A DNA stretch of 64,000 nucleotides from the NCBI GenBank assembly GCA_965660165.1, contig CBFHYU010000007.1, positions 1-64,000 on the forward strand. Direction: 5' to 3'. Source of the stretch: WTJO01 sp965660165. Its GTDB lineage: Bacteria > Pseudomonadota > Alphaproteobacteria > Puniceispirillales > Puniceispirillaceae. The translations under genes and the position numbers were made by a program. This document shows, in pieces, positions 1 to 7,726 of this stretch (positions are counted from its first letter, which is position 1; the number at the start of each line of letters is the position of its first letter). The notes under the pieces were generated by a model, which was given only the letters and a program-made list of their open reading frames with translations, searched no databases and had not been told where the DNA came from.

Positions 1-73
1 TGATCAGCCATTCTTGACTACCGATGAATTTCTGGATGCGATTGACGAAAATTTGAAACGCGCTATGGCCTAA
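1..73 (+). CDS. icd: Isocitrate dehydrogenase (NADP), C-terminal fragment
   Basis: The window opens inside a plus-strand gene. The frame starting at base 2 gives 23 residues, then TAA at 71-73. The tail (FLDAIDENLKRAMA) resembles the C-terminal end of the homodimeric NADP-dependent isocitrate dehydrogenase of alphaproteobacteria, a TCA-cycle enzyme that converts isocitrate to 2-oxoglutarate and CO2 in the cytoplasm. The position also fits: icd lies next to alaS and recA in several alphaproteobacteria. Only 23 residues are visible, so the identification rests on a short pattern plus gene order. No catalytic residue lies in the visible part. Confidence 0.6.
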   Translation, partial: DQPFLTTDEFLDAIDENLKRAMA

Positions 74-103
74 TAAACTAGCTATATTTGGTCTAGCATA
101 GAT

Positions 104-140
104 AATAGCCTGCACCTGAATAAGGGGCAGGCTATTTTAT
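104..140 (+). terminator. Intrinsic terminator after icd
   Basis: A perfect 10-bp inverted repeat (104-113 with 127-136, AATAGCCTGC / GCAGGCTATT) is followed by a T-rich run on the plus strand. It sits between the convergent icd and alaS genes. The T-tract favours termination of icd; on the minus strand the trailing sequence is less T-rich, so service to alaS is uncertain. Confidence 0.75.
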
Positions 141-2782
141 TACAGGGTTGCAAGATGCTGTTTGATAGCCTCAATCGCTGCCTGAGCATTTCCGCCTTCA
201 GGGCCGCCCGCCTGAGCCATATCAGCTCGGCCGCCGCCGCCTTTGCCGCCAAGCATCTCAGCCCCGATTTTTACCAAATCTACAGCACTAATCTGCTGGT
301 TAAGATCATCTGTAACACATACCAGCACACTAGCCTTACCATCATTCAGGGCGACAAGACAGATAACAGAGCCGCTAGCCTGTTTCCGCATGGCATCTGC
401 TGTTGATTTCAGCTCCTTTGCTGGAATATCGCTTAATACACGGCCAATAAAGTGGATATTTCCAATCTGCTCTGCAGCATTATCCGCAGGCGCTGATACT
501 GCTAGTTTCTGGCGCAGGGTTGCTAGTTCTCTTTCTAACATACGCTTATCATCAAGCAGCTGGCCTACCCTGTCTGCCACCTGTTCTGCAGATGATTTCA
601 GCAAATTAGCTGTCTTATTTAGCTGTTTTTCTTTAGCAGATAGCCATTCCAACCCTGAAATATGAGTGACAGCCTCAATTCTTCTGACACCACCAGCAAC
701 AGCAGATTCAGAAATGATTTTCAGCAGTGCAATATCACCTGTCTGGGCAACATGCGTGCCGCCACATAATTCAACAGACCAGGCTGAACGCTCGGCAGTA
801 TCTGCTTTGCCGCCCATCGTTACAACGCGCACCTCATCACCATATTTCTCGCCAAATAGCGCAAGCGCACCCTGCCCGACCGCCTCATCAGGTGTCATAA
901 TACGCGTAGATACCTCGCTATTCATCCTGATACGGCTATTCACAATTGTCTCAACAGCTGAAATCTCGTCATCAGAAAGCGCGTTTGGATGGCTAAAGTC
1001 GAAGCGAAGCCGTGTTGGTTCAACCAGCGAGCCTTTCTGCGCGACATGCTCACCCAGCACTTGGCGCAATGCTTCATGCAGAAGATGAGTTGCGCTATGG
1101 TGGGCGCGCAAAGCATCTCTTCTTTCATCATCAATCATCAGGCTAACAGGCTGATCTAGCCCAAGCGAGCCAGAGATAATCTGAGCATGATGAATAAACA
1201 TGCCAGCGGTTTTCTGTGTGTCTGTGACTTTTGCCTGACCATCAGGCCAGCTAATAATGCCTTTATCACCTACCTGACCACCAGATTCGCCATAAAATAC
1301 AGTCTGATTCAGCATCACCAGAACATCATCACCTGCCTGCGCAATGTCAATCAGCTTATCATCCGAAATTAGGCCACTCACAACCGCTTCAGTCTGATAG
1401 CGTGTGTAGCCCAGAAATTCTGTTGCGCCTAATTTATCGGCTGTTTCTAGTAAAATGCGCTGATCAGCCTGACTGCCAGAGCCAGCCCATGCATTTCGGG
1501 CGGCCGCTTTTTGTGCTTCCATACAGCTATTAAAGCCATCAATATCCACTGTCCAGCCATGACCACGCATAAAATCTTCTGTTAAATCAAGTGGAAAGCC
1601 GTAAGTATCGTATAGTTTGAATGCGGTCTGGCCATCAAGCGTACCTGCCGATGCTTTTGCATCAATTTCCACCTGAAGCAGTTTCAGGCCACGCGCAAGC
1701 GCTTCTTTGAAACGGGTTTCTTCAAGCTTTAATGTTTCGGTGACTAATGGCTCAGCACGCACCAATTCTGGATAATGTCCGCCCATCTCGCGCACAAGCG
1801 CAGGCACAAGCTTAAACATATTTGGCTCGTCACATCCTAGCTGATGAAGATGACGCATCGCACGGCGCATAATACGGCGTAGCACATAACCGCGCCCTTC
1901 ATTAGACGGCAACACGCCATCTGCAATTAAAAATCCTGCTGATCTCAGATGGTCAGCAATAACCCGATGAGAATTATTATGTGCGCCATCAGGGTCAGTG
2001 TTTGAAACATCTGCTGACGCTTCTATCAATGCACGCATCAAATCAATATCATAATTATCATGCTTGCCCTGAAGCACAGCAGCAATTCTTTCAAGCCCCA
2101 TGCCTGTATCAATAGAGGGGCGCGGCAGATTCAGACGTTCTGTTTCTGTCTGCTCATATTGCATAAATACCAAATTCCAGATTTCGATAAACCTATCGCC
2201 ATCTTCATCAGGCGAACCAGGAGGCCCGCCGAAAATATGCTCGCCATGATCATAGAAAATCTCGGAACAAGGGCCACATGGCCCAGTATCGCCCATAGAC
2301 CAGAAATTATCAGACGTTGAAATACGGATAATACGGCTATCATCAAGGCCAGCTATATTCCGCCATAGCGTGGCCGCTTCCTCATCTTCAGAATAGACCG
2401 TTACCAGCAATTTACTAGCATCAAGGCCAAATTCCTTCGTCACCAACTCCCACGCTTGCGAGATAGCCTGCTCTTTGAAATAATCCCCAAAGCTAAAATT
2501 TCCAAGCATTTCAAAGAAGGTATGGTGACGCGCAGTATAGCCCACATTTTCAAGGTCATTATGTTTACCGCCAGCACGCACACATTTTTGCGAGGTTACA
2601 GCAGTGCTATAGTCACGGCTTTCAAGTCCAGTAAACACATTTTTGAACTGCACCATGCCTGAATTGGTAAACATCAAAGTGGGATCATTTTGAGGTACAA
2701 GTGGGCTAGAACTTACCTCTCTATGCCCCTTACCGACAAAGTAATTGAGAAAATTTGTGCGAATATCACTGACGCTTGCCAT
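140..2782 (-). CDS. alaS: Alanine--tRNA ligase
   Basis: Charges tRNA-Ala with alanine in the cytoplasm and edits mischarged Ser/Gly-tRNA. The product has 880 residues, normal for bacterial AlaRS. Counting from the ATG two codons further upstream, the catalytic domain carries HTFFEMLGNFSF near residue 89, the editing domain has HHSATHLLH at about 563 and CGGTH at 675, which supply the zinc-binding His/His/Cys/His set, and the C-Ala domain ends in a GGKGGGGR glycine-rich stretch. Two in-frame ATGs exist (2788 and 2782). AAGG lies 8 bases before the second and only 2 before the first, so 2782 is preferred. It lies downstream of recA on the same strand but has its own leader after the recA terminator. 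Confidence 0.97.
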   Translation of the reverse strand: MASVSDIRTNFLNYFVGKGHREVSSSPLVPQNDPTLMFTNSGMVQFKNVFTGLESRDYSTAVTSQKCVRAGGKHNDLENVGYTARHHTFFEMLGNFSFGDYFKEQAISQAWELVTKEFGLDASKLLVTVYSEDEEAATLWRNIAGLDDSRIIRISTSDNFWSMGDTGPCGPCSEIFYDHGEHIFGGPPGSPDEDGDRFIEIWNLVFMQYEQTETERLNLPRPSIDTGMGLERIAAVLQGKHDNYDIDLMRALIEASADVSNTDPDGAHNNSHRVIADHLRSAGFLIADGVLPSNEGRGYVLRRIMRRAMRHLHQLGCDEPNMFKLVPALVREMGGHYPELVRAEPLVTETLKLEETRFKEALARGLKLLQVEIDAKASAGTLDGQTAFKLYDTYGFPLDLTEDFMRGHGWTVDIDGFNSCMEAQKAAARNAWAGSGSQADQRILLETADKLGATEFLGYTRYQTEAVVSGLISDDKLIDIAQAGDDVLVMLNQTVFYGESGGQVGDKGIISWPDGQAKVTDTQKTAGMFIHHAQIISGSLGLDQPVSLMIDDERRDALRAHHSATHLLHEALRQVLGEHVAQKGSLVEPTRLRFDFSHPNALSDDEISAVETIVNSRIRMNSEVSTRIMTPDEAVGQGALALFGEKYGDEVRVVTMGGKADTAERSAWSVELCGGTHVAQTGDIALLKIISESAVAGGVRRIEAVTHISGLEWLSAKEKQLNKTANLLKSSAEQVADRVGQLLDDKRMLERELATLRQKLAVSAPADNAAEQIGNIHFIGRVLSDIPAKELKSTADAMRKQASGSVICLVALNDGKASVLVCVTDDLNQQISAVDLVKIGAEMLGGKGGGGRADMAQAGGPEGGNAQAAIEAIKQHLATL

Positions 2783-2971
2783 GAACATTACCTTGCTGAA
2801 ACAATAGCTGATTTATCGTTCATTGTTGTCGCAAAACCAATGCAATTTGTCTAGCCTGAGCAACAGGCAGATCAGTAAAATTATGCAAATACAGCCCGAA
2901 GATCAGAAAAATTTGGGGAATTTCCCCCTTAAATGGCAGTTATTATGACCGCATCCCCCCTCAATAGCCAT

Positions 2972-2999
2972 AAAAAGGGCACATAAAGCGCCCTTTTTT
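2972..2999 (-). terminator. Intrinsic terminator after recA
   Basis: On the minus strand a GGGC-rich stem (about 2990-2998 with 2972-2980) with a short AT-rich loop ends in a run of T's. It lies 24 bases past the recA stop, so recA transcription probably ends before alaS. Confidence 0.8.
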
Positions 3000-3022
3000 C
3001 ATAATTCATCTGCAATCGATAC

Positions 3023-4105
3023 TTATTCAACTGGCTCAGAATCTGTATGATTAGATTCAATCCCTGTATCCATCATCTGTTCTTGCACAAGCCCCGCATT
3101 TTGGCGGATAGCTGTTTCAATTTCACGTGCCATTTCAGGGTTTTCATTCAAAAACTGTTTCGCATTCTCACGTCCCTGCCCAATTCTATGGGTATTATAG
3201 GAAAACCATGAGCCTGATTTTTCCACCAGCCCTGCGGCGACGCCCAAATCAAGCAATTCGCCAAGTTTGGAAATACCTTCACCATACATAATATCAAATT
3301 CAACAGTTCTAAATGGCGCAGCAACCTTGTTTTTGACTACCTTGACACGTGTCTGGTTGCCAATCACCTCATCCTTATCCTTAATCGCACCAATTCTGCG
3401 AATATCCAGCCTGACAGACGCATAGAATTTTAGCGCATTACCACCTGTTGTTGTCTCAGGGTTGCCAAACATCACACCAATTTTCAATCTGATCTGATTG
3501 ATGAAAATCACCAAACAATTTGAGCGTGCAATCGACGAGGTAAGCTTACGCAATGCCTGACTCATCAATCTTGCCTGAAGCCCAACATGCGTATCACCCA
3601 TATCGCCTTCAAGTTCAGCACGCGGCACAAGAGCCGCCACTGAATCAACGACCAGCACATCAATCGCACCAGAACGCACCAGCGTATCTGCAATTTCAAG
3701 CGCCTGCTCGCCAGCATCAGGCTGAGAGATAAGCAATTCATCCAGATTTACCCCCAATTTGCGGGCATAAATAGGGTCAAGCGCATGTTCCGCATCAATA
3801 AAGGCACAATTACCGCCTGTTGACTGAGCCTCTGCCACTGCATGTAACGCTAGGGTTGTTTTGCCTGATGATTCAGGGCCATAAATCTCAATAATACGGC
3901 CTTTCGGAAAGCCCCCAATACCAAGCGCAATATCAAGCCCCAAAGAGCCTGTTGATATTGCCTGAATATCAACCACGCTATCACGTTGCCCAAGCTTCAT
4001 TACAGAGCCTTTGCCAAATGCTTTTTCAATCTGGCCGATAGCGGCATCCAGCGCTTTCGTTCTATCTTCTGTTTTCATTCTCATTTCCACAAGTTCTGCT
4101 GTCAT
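3023..4105 (-). CDS. recA: Recombinase RecA
   Basis: ATP-dependent strand-exchange protein for homologous recombination and co-protease for LexA in the SOS response. The Walker A motif GPESSGKT and the strongly conserved core (GGNALKFYASVRLD, IGVMFGNPETTTGG) are intact. The start at 4105 is chosen because GGAGG lies 6 bases upstream; the same frame is open 10 codons further upstream but that part has no ribosome site and is not RecA-like. The product is 360 residues, normal for the family, with the usual acidic C-terminal tail. An alphaproteobacterial LexA box lies about 100 bases upstream, so SOS induction is expected. Confidence 0.98.
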   Translation of the reverse strand: MTAELVEMRMKTEDRTKALDAAIGQIEKAFGKGSVMKLGQRDSVVDIQAISTGSLGLDIALGIGGFPKGRIIEIYGPESSGKTTLALHAVAEAQSTGGNCAFIDAEHALDPIYARKLGVNLDELLISQPDAGEQALEIADTLVRSGAIDVLVVDSVAALVPRAELEGDMGDTHVGLQARLMSQALRKLTSSIARSNCLVIFINQIRLKIGVMFGNPETTTGGNALKFYASVRLDIRRIGAIKDKDEVIGNQTRVKVVKNKVAAPFRTVEFDIMYGEGISKLGELLDLGVAAGLVEKSGSWFSYNTHRIGQGRENAKQFLNENPEMAREIETAIRQNAGLVQEQMMDTGIESNHTDSEPVE

Positions 4106-4207
4106 TTGATGCCTCCATCTTGCATAGTATATCAACAGTGTCCAGCCAGCATTCTGCTATTTGGAGATTTGGTTCTGGCAAAGAAAACAAAACCAGAACA
4201 ACACTAT

Positions 4208-4222
4208 GTTCTATTTTTGTTC
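4208..4222. promoter_or_regulatory. LexA (SOS) box upstream of recA
   Basis: The plus strand shows GTTC-TATTTTT-GTTC, an exact match to the alphaproteobacterial LexA consensus GTTC-N7-GTTC, in the recA promoter region. Two single-mismatch copies flank it: ATTC-N7-GTTC at 4238-4252, exactly 30 bp away in the same orientation, and on the opposite strand GTTC-N7-GTTT at 4185-4199. Confidence 0.85.
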
Positions 4223-4315
4223 TTTATGCAAGCATTTATTCTTGTTTTGTTCTTTTGTCGTAAATTCAATATGTTACTTCTTATTTTGAGGCAATGATTA
4301 GATTATCTGGCAGGA

Positions 4316-4483
4316 TCAGCTATCTGCTTCTTCGTCTGATTGGCTTACAGTGTCTGCTAAATTTGCAAAAAAGTCAGATATTGCTGTGAACAGCGTATAT
4401 AAGCCGTCATGTATCGTGTCAAATTGCTGGAAATGGGTAAGCAGATACCCTGCAATCACAATTAAAATAATAAGCTTAATCAT
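4316..4483 (-). CDS. Small single-pass membrane protein, 55 residues
   Basis: A short gene between recA and the kinase. The start ATG at 4483 is preceded by a strong purine-rich ribosome site (GAGGGGGGA, about 6 bases upstream), and the frame runs to TGA at 4316-4318. The product begins MIKLIILIVIAGYLLTH, a clear hydrophobic segment of about 14 residues, followed by an amphipathic middle part and an acidic end (SDEEADS). Only 33 bases separate it from the upstream kinase gene on the same strand, so co-transcription is likely. I do not recognise the family; orientation would be N-terminal anchor with an acidic tail. Function unknown. Confidence 0.6.
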   Translation of the reverse strand: MIKLIILIVIAGYLLTHFQQFDTIHDGLYTLFTAISDFFANLADTVSQSDEEADS

Positions 4484-4516
4484 TTTTTGTCCCCCCTCGC
4501 CAAATATTGCTATTGC

Positions 4517-5359
4517 TTAAATTTCATAGCTTAGCGGGAAGGAAATTCGGAAATGCGTGCCGCTGGTATGGGAGGTTTCTGTTATCATTGTTGAGCGTAT
4601 CAATTCCAACTGCCCATGCCATAATTCCACATAGTTTTTTGCGGTAGATAGCCCAATCCCCCTATTCTCACCTGTTTTTGTGGTAAAGCCTTCGTGAAAA
4701 ATGTTACCAATATGTTGGGGGTGAATGCCAGGACCTGTATCAATAATATGCAGAAATAAATGGGTATCGGATAATTCTAGCTGAAAGGTTACAGATAATT
4801 TGGCTGGAAATGAGCCATCTGCATCTGGCTGATTCAGGCCAAGATTCTCAACAGGTGCCGTTTCAATAACATTACGCAACAGCTGCATAAATACCCGCCG
4901 AAGCAATTTTTCATGAAAGCTGATGCGCGCGCTTTTGGGCTGGGTGCTATCAAGATGACTACCAAAATTTGGGTGGTTTATAGATAGGGCAGATTTTCTG
5001 TCTGTATCAATCAGATATAATTCAGCTACATCACGACATACCAATTTAAGAGATTCCACCTGCGTGTTGAGATATTGGGAAAAGCCTTGCGGGCTCATCT
5101 GCACATCTTTTACCAGCATGATTTCATTATCTGATAGCTCATCCACAATATCAGAAATCATCGTGATATTTTCCTGCACAAGCACCAGCTGTTTACGTGC
5201 CTCATAATTATCCATAACAAAGCTTTCTAGCTGGTCGCATCGAATATGCAAGACCATCAAAAAATTATTCAAATCATGAATAACCTGCCGCAAATAATTG
5301 CCTGTAGCTGGCAACTTGGCGGCGTGAGTGCGAGCAGCATCAATATGTGAGTGCGGCAT
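4517..5359 (-). CDS. Soluble histidine kinase, CckA-like core
   Basis: A two-component sensor kinase reduced to its catalytic core. The DHp H-box is HDLNNFLMVLHIRCDQL (phosphorylatable His at residue 28 of the 280-residue product), followed by an N-box (LLRNVIETA), G1 (IDTGPGI), an F-region (FHEGFTTK) and G2 (RGIGLSTAKN). There is no membrane segment, PAS domain or receiver domain. The HDxNNxL...CD.L pattern resembles the H-box of CckA, the kinase of the CtrA phosphorelay. The start at 5359 follows AAAGGAG (12-base spacing); an ATG at 5416 would add 19 residues, and the open frame reaches 5548 but crosses a hairpin. The gene lies between dksA and recA, with ctrA 1.2 kb away on the other strand. 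Kinase class is certain; CckA kinship is inference. Confidence 0.8.
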   Translation of the reverse strand: MPHSHIDAARTHAAKLPATGNYLRQVIHDLNNFLMVLHIRCDQLESFVMDNYEARKQLVLVQENITMISDIVDELSDNEIMLVKDVQMSPQGFSQYLNTQVESLKLVCRDVAELYLIDTDRKSALSINHPNFGSHLDSTQPKSARISFHEKLLRRVFMQLLRNVIETAPVENLGLNQPDADGSFPAKLSVTFQLELSDTHLFLHIIDTGPGIHPQHIGNIFHEGFTTKTGENRGIGLSTAKNYVELWHGQLELIRSTMITETSHTSGTHFRISFPLSYEI

Positions 5360-5507
5360 GTCATCTGAGCGCTCCTTTCTATGGCTAGATGACTGTTTTT
5401 TATCATTATTCGGCATAATATATCTGTTCCAGAAGAAAGCTATTTTTTCAATTATACCGCTATTAACACTTTTATTAATTCTTTTTTTGCGCGTGTTATA
5501 TTGCACA

Positions 5508-5532
5508 CCCCTGAAACCGTACATTTCAGGGG
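5508..5532. terminator. Stem-loop between dksA and the kinase gene
   Basis: A perfect 9-bp inverted repeat (CCCCTGAAA at 5508-5516, TTTCAGGGG at 5524-5532) with a 7-base loop lies just after the dksA stop codon. The T-rich run is on the plus-strand side, so as a rho-independent terminator it points the wrong way for dksA. It may instead be an mRNA-stabilising or attenuating hairpin between the two minus-strand genes. Confidence 0.45.
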
Positions 5533-5556
5533 GGTTCTTTTTAGACATCCAAGCCC

Positions 5557-6030
5557 TTAATCGTCTCTGTGGATACGTTCCATTTTTTCGTGGCGTTCCT
5601 GAGCGTCAATCGTCATTGTTGCGATTGGCCTTGCTTCTAGACGTGATAGGCTTATCGGCTCGTCAGTTTCCTCACAATACCCGTATGAGCCATCTTCGAT
5701 ACGGCGCAAGGCTGTTTCTATTTTCTGTAACAGTTTGCGCTCTCTGTCTCTGGTTCTTAAATCAAGCGCCGCATTGCTTTCAATTTGCGCTCTGTCCATC
5801 TGGTCTGGCTTATGCAAACTTTCAGAAGACAAATTTGTAATTGTTTGATTGGCTTCATTTACCAGTTCAGCCCGCCACGCCAATAGCTTTAGGCGAAAAT
5901 ATTCTCTTTGCTTGTCATTCATAAACTCTTCAGTATCAGAAGGTTTATAGCCCTGTGGCAAAGAGGTGATGGGCGTATGATAGGGCGCCATTTCCCCATC
6001 ATCTACTATATGTGTTTTCTTATCATCCAT
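5557..6030 (-). CDS. dksA: DksA-type RNA polymerase-binding factor
   Basis: Binds the RNA polymerase secondary channel and, with ppGpp, adjusts rRNA and amino-acid gene transcription. The 157-residue product has the coiled-coil region with the DksA tip (AALDLRTRDRERKLLQKI) and the C-terminal globular finger (DGSYGYCEETDEPISLSRLE). Only one of the four classical zinc Cys is present; the others are replaced by acidic or hydrophobic residues, as I recall for alphaproteobacterial DksA proteins. The ATG at 6030 is preferred; a TTG four codons upstream is also in frame. The gene is first in the minus-strand run dksA, kinase, small protein, recA. Confidence 0.9.
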   Translation of the reverse strand: MDDKKTHIVDDGEMAPYHTPITSLPQGYKPSDTEEFMNDKQREYFRLKLLAWRAELVNEANQTITNLSSESLHKPDQMDRAQIESNAALDLRTRDRERKLLQKIETALRRIEDGSYGYCEETDEPISLSRLEARPIATMTIDAQERHEKMERIHRDD

Positions 6031-6604
6031 TAGCGTCAACAACCCTAGTCTGTTTTATTTTCCTGTTTGATGATCTGGCGCTCATACTGCACCACCTTAT
6101 CAAACCCCTACTTTTAAAAACGCACAGTCTTGCCGAACTGAATAATTGAAAATGAGCGCTCAGACAAGATGAAATTCTGATTATAGTTATGATTTTAGGT
6201 GATATTTTCATAATGCAGTCAGTATGCGCCAAACTTTCCTAAAATCTGGTTAATCACGCATATGTGATTTGCTATCGCCACAGCTTAAATCCATTCTGGC
6301 TATTACAGAGTGCTTTTGGGCTAATTCTGATGATTGGCAACGCTGATGCTCACACGCTGAGCGCACACGATAAACAGCAATGGCGGTAGTGAAGATAGTG
6401 GCGAGAATGATGATGGAATATGGGCAGGTAACTATGCAGAAAAAAGAACCAGAAAATGCATATAAACAGGCAAAACCCTCTGAATTTTCGGGCAATTTCA
6501 AGCAGCAAATCTTGGCTAGATCAGCAGCGTTTCAGGACATGAATGTTCCAGAATATAGCCAAAAGATAACTGGAAAATGACCAGATAAAAGAAAGGTAAC
6601 GCAG
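6031..6604. other. 574-base divergent intergenic region (dksA / ctrA)
   Basis: This must hold the promoters for dksA (minus) and ctrA (plus). I could not pick out a convincing sigma-70 promoter, CtrA box (TTAA-N7-TTAA) or GANTC methylation site by eye. It contains one possible short gene (6434-6580), listed separately, and weak open frames on the other strand that I do not support. The rest looks non-coding and AT-rich. Confidence 0.5.
6434..6580 (+). CDS. Possible 48-residue hydrophilic peptide upstream of ctrA
   Basis: An open frame from ATG 6434 to TGA 6578-6580, with GCAGG 5 bases before the start. It ends 24 bases before the ctrA start codon, so it could be a leader peptide, an upstream gene in the same transcript, or chance. 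The product starts MQKKEPENAYKQAK and is charged, with no membrane segment and no recognisable domain. The same frame is open further upstream to 6380. An 83-residue open frame on the opposite strand overlaps it, so coding is not certain. Confidence 0.3.
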   Translation: MQKKEPENAYKQAKPSEFSGNFKQQILARSAAFQDMNVPEYSQKITGK

Positions 6605-7306
6605 TTGAATATCCTGATCGTAGAAGATGATAATGTGATTGCTGAAATGATACAGCAAACCCTTGAAAAGGCTGGGTATCATTCAGTGCATGTAACAACA
6701 ATTGAAAAAGCATTAACAGAAATGAATCATAATATGTTCGATGCTGTGCTGCTGGATATTAATCTTCCAGATGGTGATGGCACACGACTTACACGTTTGA
6801 TTCGCAGAGGAAAATTATCTATACCGATTCTGGTTGTGTCTGGAAACAGCAGTGTAGATAACCGGATTACGGCGCTTGGGTCTGGTGCAGATGGCTATCT
6901 TACCAAACCTTTTGACAAAGATGAATTGATAGCTCATCTAGAAACCATAATCAGGCGTGCGCATGGCCATTCCTCTGCCAAAATAGATGTTGGCAATATG
7001 ATGATTGATCTGAACCGTAATTTGATAACAATCAATGGTAATTTTGTTCCGCTCACCCATAAAGAATATCAAATTCTGTATCTGCTCGGCATCCGCAAGG
7101 GCGCTGTCCTAAGCAAGCATGCCTTTATCTCGCATATTTATGGCGGCATTGATGAGCCTGATTCAAAAATTATTGATGTGTTTATCTGCAAATTACGCCG
7201 TAAGCTAGATCAGCATGGTCTTGAAAAAGCAAAAATCGAGACTGTCTGGGGGCAAGGCTATATGCTGATTGACGATAAGATGAACGCTCAGCGCTTTGCT
7301 GGATAA
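6605..7306 (+). CDS. ctrA: CtrA-family cell-cycle response regulator
   Basis: OmpR/PhoB-type response regulator, the DNA-binding output of the CckA-ChpT-CtrA phosphorelay, which controls replication, division and motility genes in alphaproteobacteria. The receiver domain (about 1-120) has the acidic pair ED at 7-8, the phospho-acceptor D51 (LLDINLPDGDG) and the TKPF lysine; D51 is the same number as in Caulobacter CtrA. The winged-helix domain carries LTHKEYQILYLLGIRKG and YGGIDEPDSKIIDVFICKLR, hallmarks of CtrA rather than generic OmpR proteins. The product has 233 residues. Translation starts at TTG 6605, with AAAGG 8 bases upstream; no ATG fits. A strong terminator follows. Confidence 0.93.
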   Translation: MNILIVEDDNVIAEMIQQTLEKAGYHSVHVTTIEKALTEMNHNMFDAVLLDINLPDGDGTRLTRLIRRGKLSIPILVVSGNSSVDNRITALGSGADGYLTKPFDKDELIAHLETIIRRAHGHSSAKIDVGNMMIDLNRNLITINGNFVPLTHKEYQILYLLGIRKGAVLSKHAFISHIYGGIDEPDSKIIDVFICKLRRKLDQHGLEKAKIETVWGQGYMLIDDKMNAQRFAG

Positions 7307-7327
7307 TCATTACCACTATGTTTGGAT

Positions 7328-7360
7328 AAAATGGCCAGCCCTTGTTCTGGCCATTTTTTT
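7328..7360 (+). terminator. Intrinsic terminator after ctrA
   Basis: An 11-bp stem (AAAATGGCCAG with CTGGCCATTTT, 7328-7338 and 7347-7357), 8-base loop and a run of T's, 22 bases after the ctrA stop. Strong rho-independent terminator. Confidence 0.92.
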
Positions 7361-7454
7361 CGTGTTTTTCTTGGCTAGGTCAGCTAGGCATTTTGCGAAT
7401 GGGGCTAGCTGGTGATATGGTTGTTAAGTTGGCAAGAATGTGGGGCGTGATGTA

Positions 7455-7658
7455 ATGTTTATTGACTATTCGGTTGGTGATTTTGTTCTTCATCCACAAA
7501 AGCCTGACTGGGGTACAGGACAGGTTCAGTCTGTGATAGGCAGTCGCATAACGGTGAATTTTGAACATGCAGGCAAACAGCTTATCAATGCTGAGCTGAT
7601 ATCGCTTAGGCTTGTCGCAGATGAGACAGATTTGGCTACAAATCAGCAAAACACCTAA
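7455..7658 (+). CDS. DUF3553 domain protein
   Basis: A 67-residue protein matching the small DUF3553 family common in alphaproteobacteria: VGDFVLHPQKPDWGTGQVQS followed by ITVNFEHAGKQLIN. The fold is expected to be a small beta-barrel, similar to the CarD/TRCF or SH3-like type, but the cellular role is not established. The ATG at 7455 is chosen, with GGGG 9 bases upstream; a GTG at 7440 is the alternative and would add 5 residues. It stands between the ctrA terminator and the formate dehydrogenase genes, 68 bases upstream of the latter, so it could be the first gene of that transcript. Confidence 0.8.
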   Translation: MFIDYSVGDFVLHPQKPDWGTGQVQSVIGSRITVNFEHAGKQLINAELISLRLVADETDLATNQQNT

Positions 7659-7726
7659 GATAAAAATAGACGAATTTTCAGGTATCGCTCATTCATATAT
7701 CGCCACATGTAGTTAGGATGAAAATA

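Noticed and set aside
243..1088. Two long plus-strand open frames (140 codons each) across alaS
   Set aside because: They lie opposite alaS, have no domain similarity and no ribosome site; the minus-strand gene explains the region.
2915..2927. GGGGAA-T-TTCCCC palindrome between recA and alaS
   Set aside because: Short, without T-tract or known consensus; the recA terminator is the adjacent hairpin, so I give it no function.
3986..4297. 103-codon plus-strand frame across the recA start and SOS boxes
   Set aside because: It overlaps the recA N-terminus and its regulatory region and has no recognisable content.
6250..6501. 83-codon minus-strand frame with a hydrophobic stretch between dksA and ctrA
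   Set aside because: Low-quality composition and overlap with another weak frame on the opposite strand; not enough support for a gene.
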